The notes below the pieces were generated by a model. That model saw nothing but the letters and a program-made list of their open reading frames with translations. It was not told the DNA's origin and did no database searches. Positions 20,508-64,000 of a DNA stretch of 64,000 nucleotides are shown here, piece by piece; the first letter of the stretch is position 1, and each line of letters opens with the position of its first letter. The DNA comes from Engraulis encrasicolus (lineage: Eukaryota; Chordata; Actinopteri; Clupeiformes; Engraulidae): positions 33,736,088 through 33,800,087 of the forward strand of contig NC_085872.1 in assembly GCF_034702125.1 (NCBI RefSeq). Direction: 5' to 3'. Position numbers and translations under genes: made by a program.

Positions 20508-20851
20508 GAGGTGTGCAGTACAGGTGTTAAGTTGCTTATTGGCGTCTTGAGTAAAAATTAGTTATGTTAATACGCTCAAAACTCCAGGTACATTCAAACG
20601 AATGGGAAGTAGAAGACACCCCATGGGGCAGGACAGAGAGAGGGAAGGAGGGAAAATGAGTCAAAGACTGAATGGGGGAGAGGTAAAGACTAGGAGTAAC
20701 AAAACAGGTTGTCAAACATAGGAAACCGCCTGCCATATCAGGCCATATGCTTTCTTTTTCTCCATATCATGTCCCCCTCGGCCATCAAGCCGGGTACCAA
20801 GGTACCCGGTGAGCAGGAAGTGGTGTCACATTGCTGGCGCCGGTGTTTGGT

Positions 20852-63008
<42,157 letters not shown>

Positions 63009-64000
63009 CTACCGAGACAGACAGACAGAGAGAGAGAGACATACACAGAACGAGATTAAGGAGATAGATGGTGGGAAGAATGAGAATTGAAAGGAGATAG
63101 AGAGACCAAGAGAGAGTGAAATTTCTGTTTAAATTGACAGAGAGCGCTCAGGAACACAGTGAGAATGGAGGGCAGAGGATCCAAGGAACAAGAGTGAAAA
63201 TAGACATGGTGGGTATGGTCAGACAGGGTGGATGGGCTGGCTGAGTGAGTCACTGTCTCTCACGTGCAAATTGAATTGTCCAGTTCTGTGTCCTCCACAG
63301 TGACATCACCTGATCTCTAGCAAACGAAACTCTGAGTGCGTAGGGGCCCTTATGAGGGAGTTTTGCAGTAACATTGTTGGGACATGTTACGTATTCACAG
63401 AGCTATTGCATTTGAGAGAGGGAACAGGGAGGGGAGTATTGTGTTTATGTGGTCTATACATTTGTTTTGTGTTAAGTAGGCCTTTCATTATCCCACAGTG
63501 GGGAAATTCATGTGTTGCAGTAACCACACATAGGCCTACAACTTGTGCAAAGGTAGACGACATACATACAGACACAGGACCAAGAAGTTAAAACAATATT
63601 TAAAAGGGAGATATACAATTGTAAATGTTGTAAAAAATAGAGATATTTCTGTCTAATAAATACATTCGTAAAAGGGCTTGAAAACTCAGAGGTAGTGCAG
63701 TGTTGGAATCATAAAAGGAAGAAAAAATATTTAAAATAGTTATAAATTCAGATAAAAGTGGGAGCCACAGCAGCAGCATGGCATCATCATAATAATCATC
63801 ACCACCACCACTTCCATCATGATTCATGATGATTATCTATTCAAATCTTTGATGTGCCAGTAAAGCTTTTGAGCAAAAAAATAATAATGATAGCCTTCAT
63901 ACATTGAATTGAAGTCCCAAACACAGTGACAGAAATGGCACGTCATGGAGCGATACCAGACTAATACTGTCACGTCAGTCTGGTTCAACAGGCTAGTTAA
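63009..64000. other. NCAN upstream intron; signal-peptide exon not seen
   Basis: No minus-strand exon with a signal peptide and a phase-1 donor was found, so the first coding exon probably lies beyond 64000. Confidence 0.55.

Overview
The window is nuclear DNA of a vertebrate, almost certainly a teleost fish. It has intron-split genes with vertebrate splice signals, very dense (CA/GT)n and (CT)n microsatellites, fish-type tRNA-derived SINEs, and many hAT-like, T2/Kolobok-like and Tc1/mariner-like miniature elements. There are no operons, CRISPR arrays or bacterial signals. The species cannot be named from the sequence.

Two protein-coding genes are present and they converge. (1) TM6SF2-like, + strand, 6935-12912: ten coding exons whose GT-AG junctions and phases all agree, giving 388 codons plus stop, with an AATAAA at 13875. 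(2) Neurocan (NCAN), - strand, coding part 63008 down to 20852: fourteen exons. From the N-terminus they encode an Ig V domain, two Link modules, three chondroitin-sulfate-region exons, two EGF domains, a C-type lectin domain in three exons, a Sushi domain and an Arg/His-rich tail. The signal-peptide exon lies beyond the right edge. In mammals NCAN and TM6SF2 also converge (the fatty-liver-associated locus on human 19p13), but HAPLN4 sits between them; no HAPLN4 coding sequence is seen here in the ~8 kb between the two genes.

Layout: 1-4705, an antisense decayed LINE split by a 2.45-kb hAT-like insertion; 4706-6934, upstream region with a small hAT-like element; 6935-13900, TM6SF2; 13900-20851, intergenic DNA and probable NCAN 3' UTR; 20852-63008, NCAN with long transposon-filled introns; 63009-64000, NCAN upstream intron.

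The most unusual material is non-coding. A set of short elements shares a core of TGA(A/T/C)GAAG, about 8-10 nt, (C)GAAACG or AAAACGC, an A-rich AATAAA-like stretch and a pyrimidine-rich end. Four copies are bounded by direct duplications of 11-15 bp, which points to retroposition. I did not recognise this family. Other notable items are a composite TIR element at 38294-38970 holding half a tRNA-Val, four ~42-bp tandem repeats and a long hairpin; five palindromic TTAAAGG elements; a GC-AG intron in NCAN supported by an exact 128-nt exon; a repeated PWN motif in the NCAN central region; and a glycine in TM6SF2 at the site matching human Glu167.
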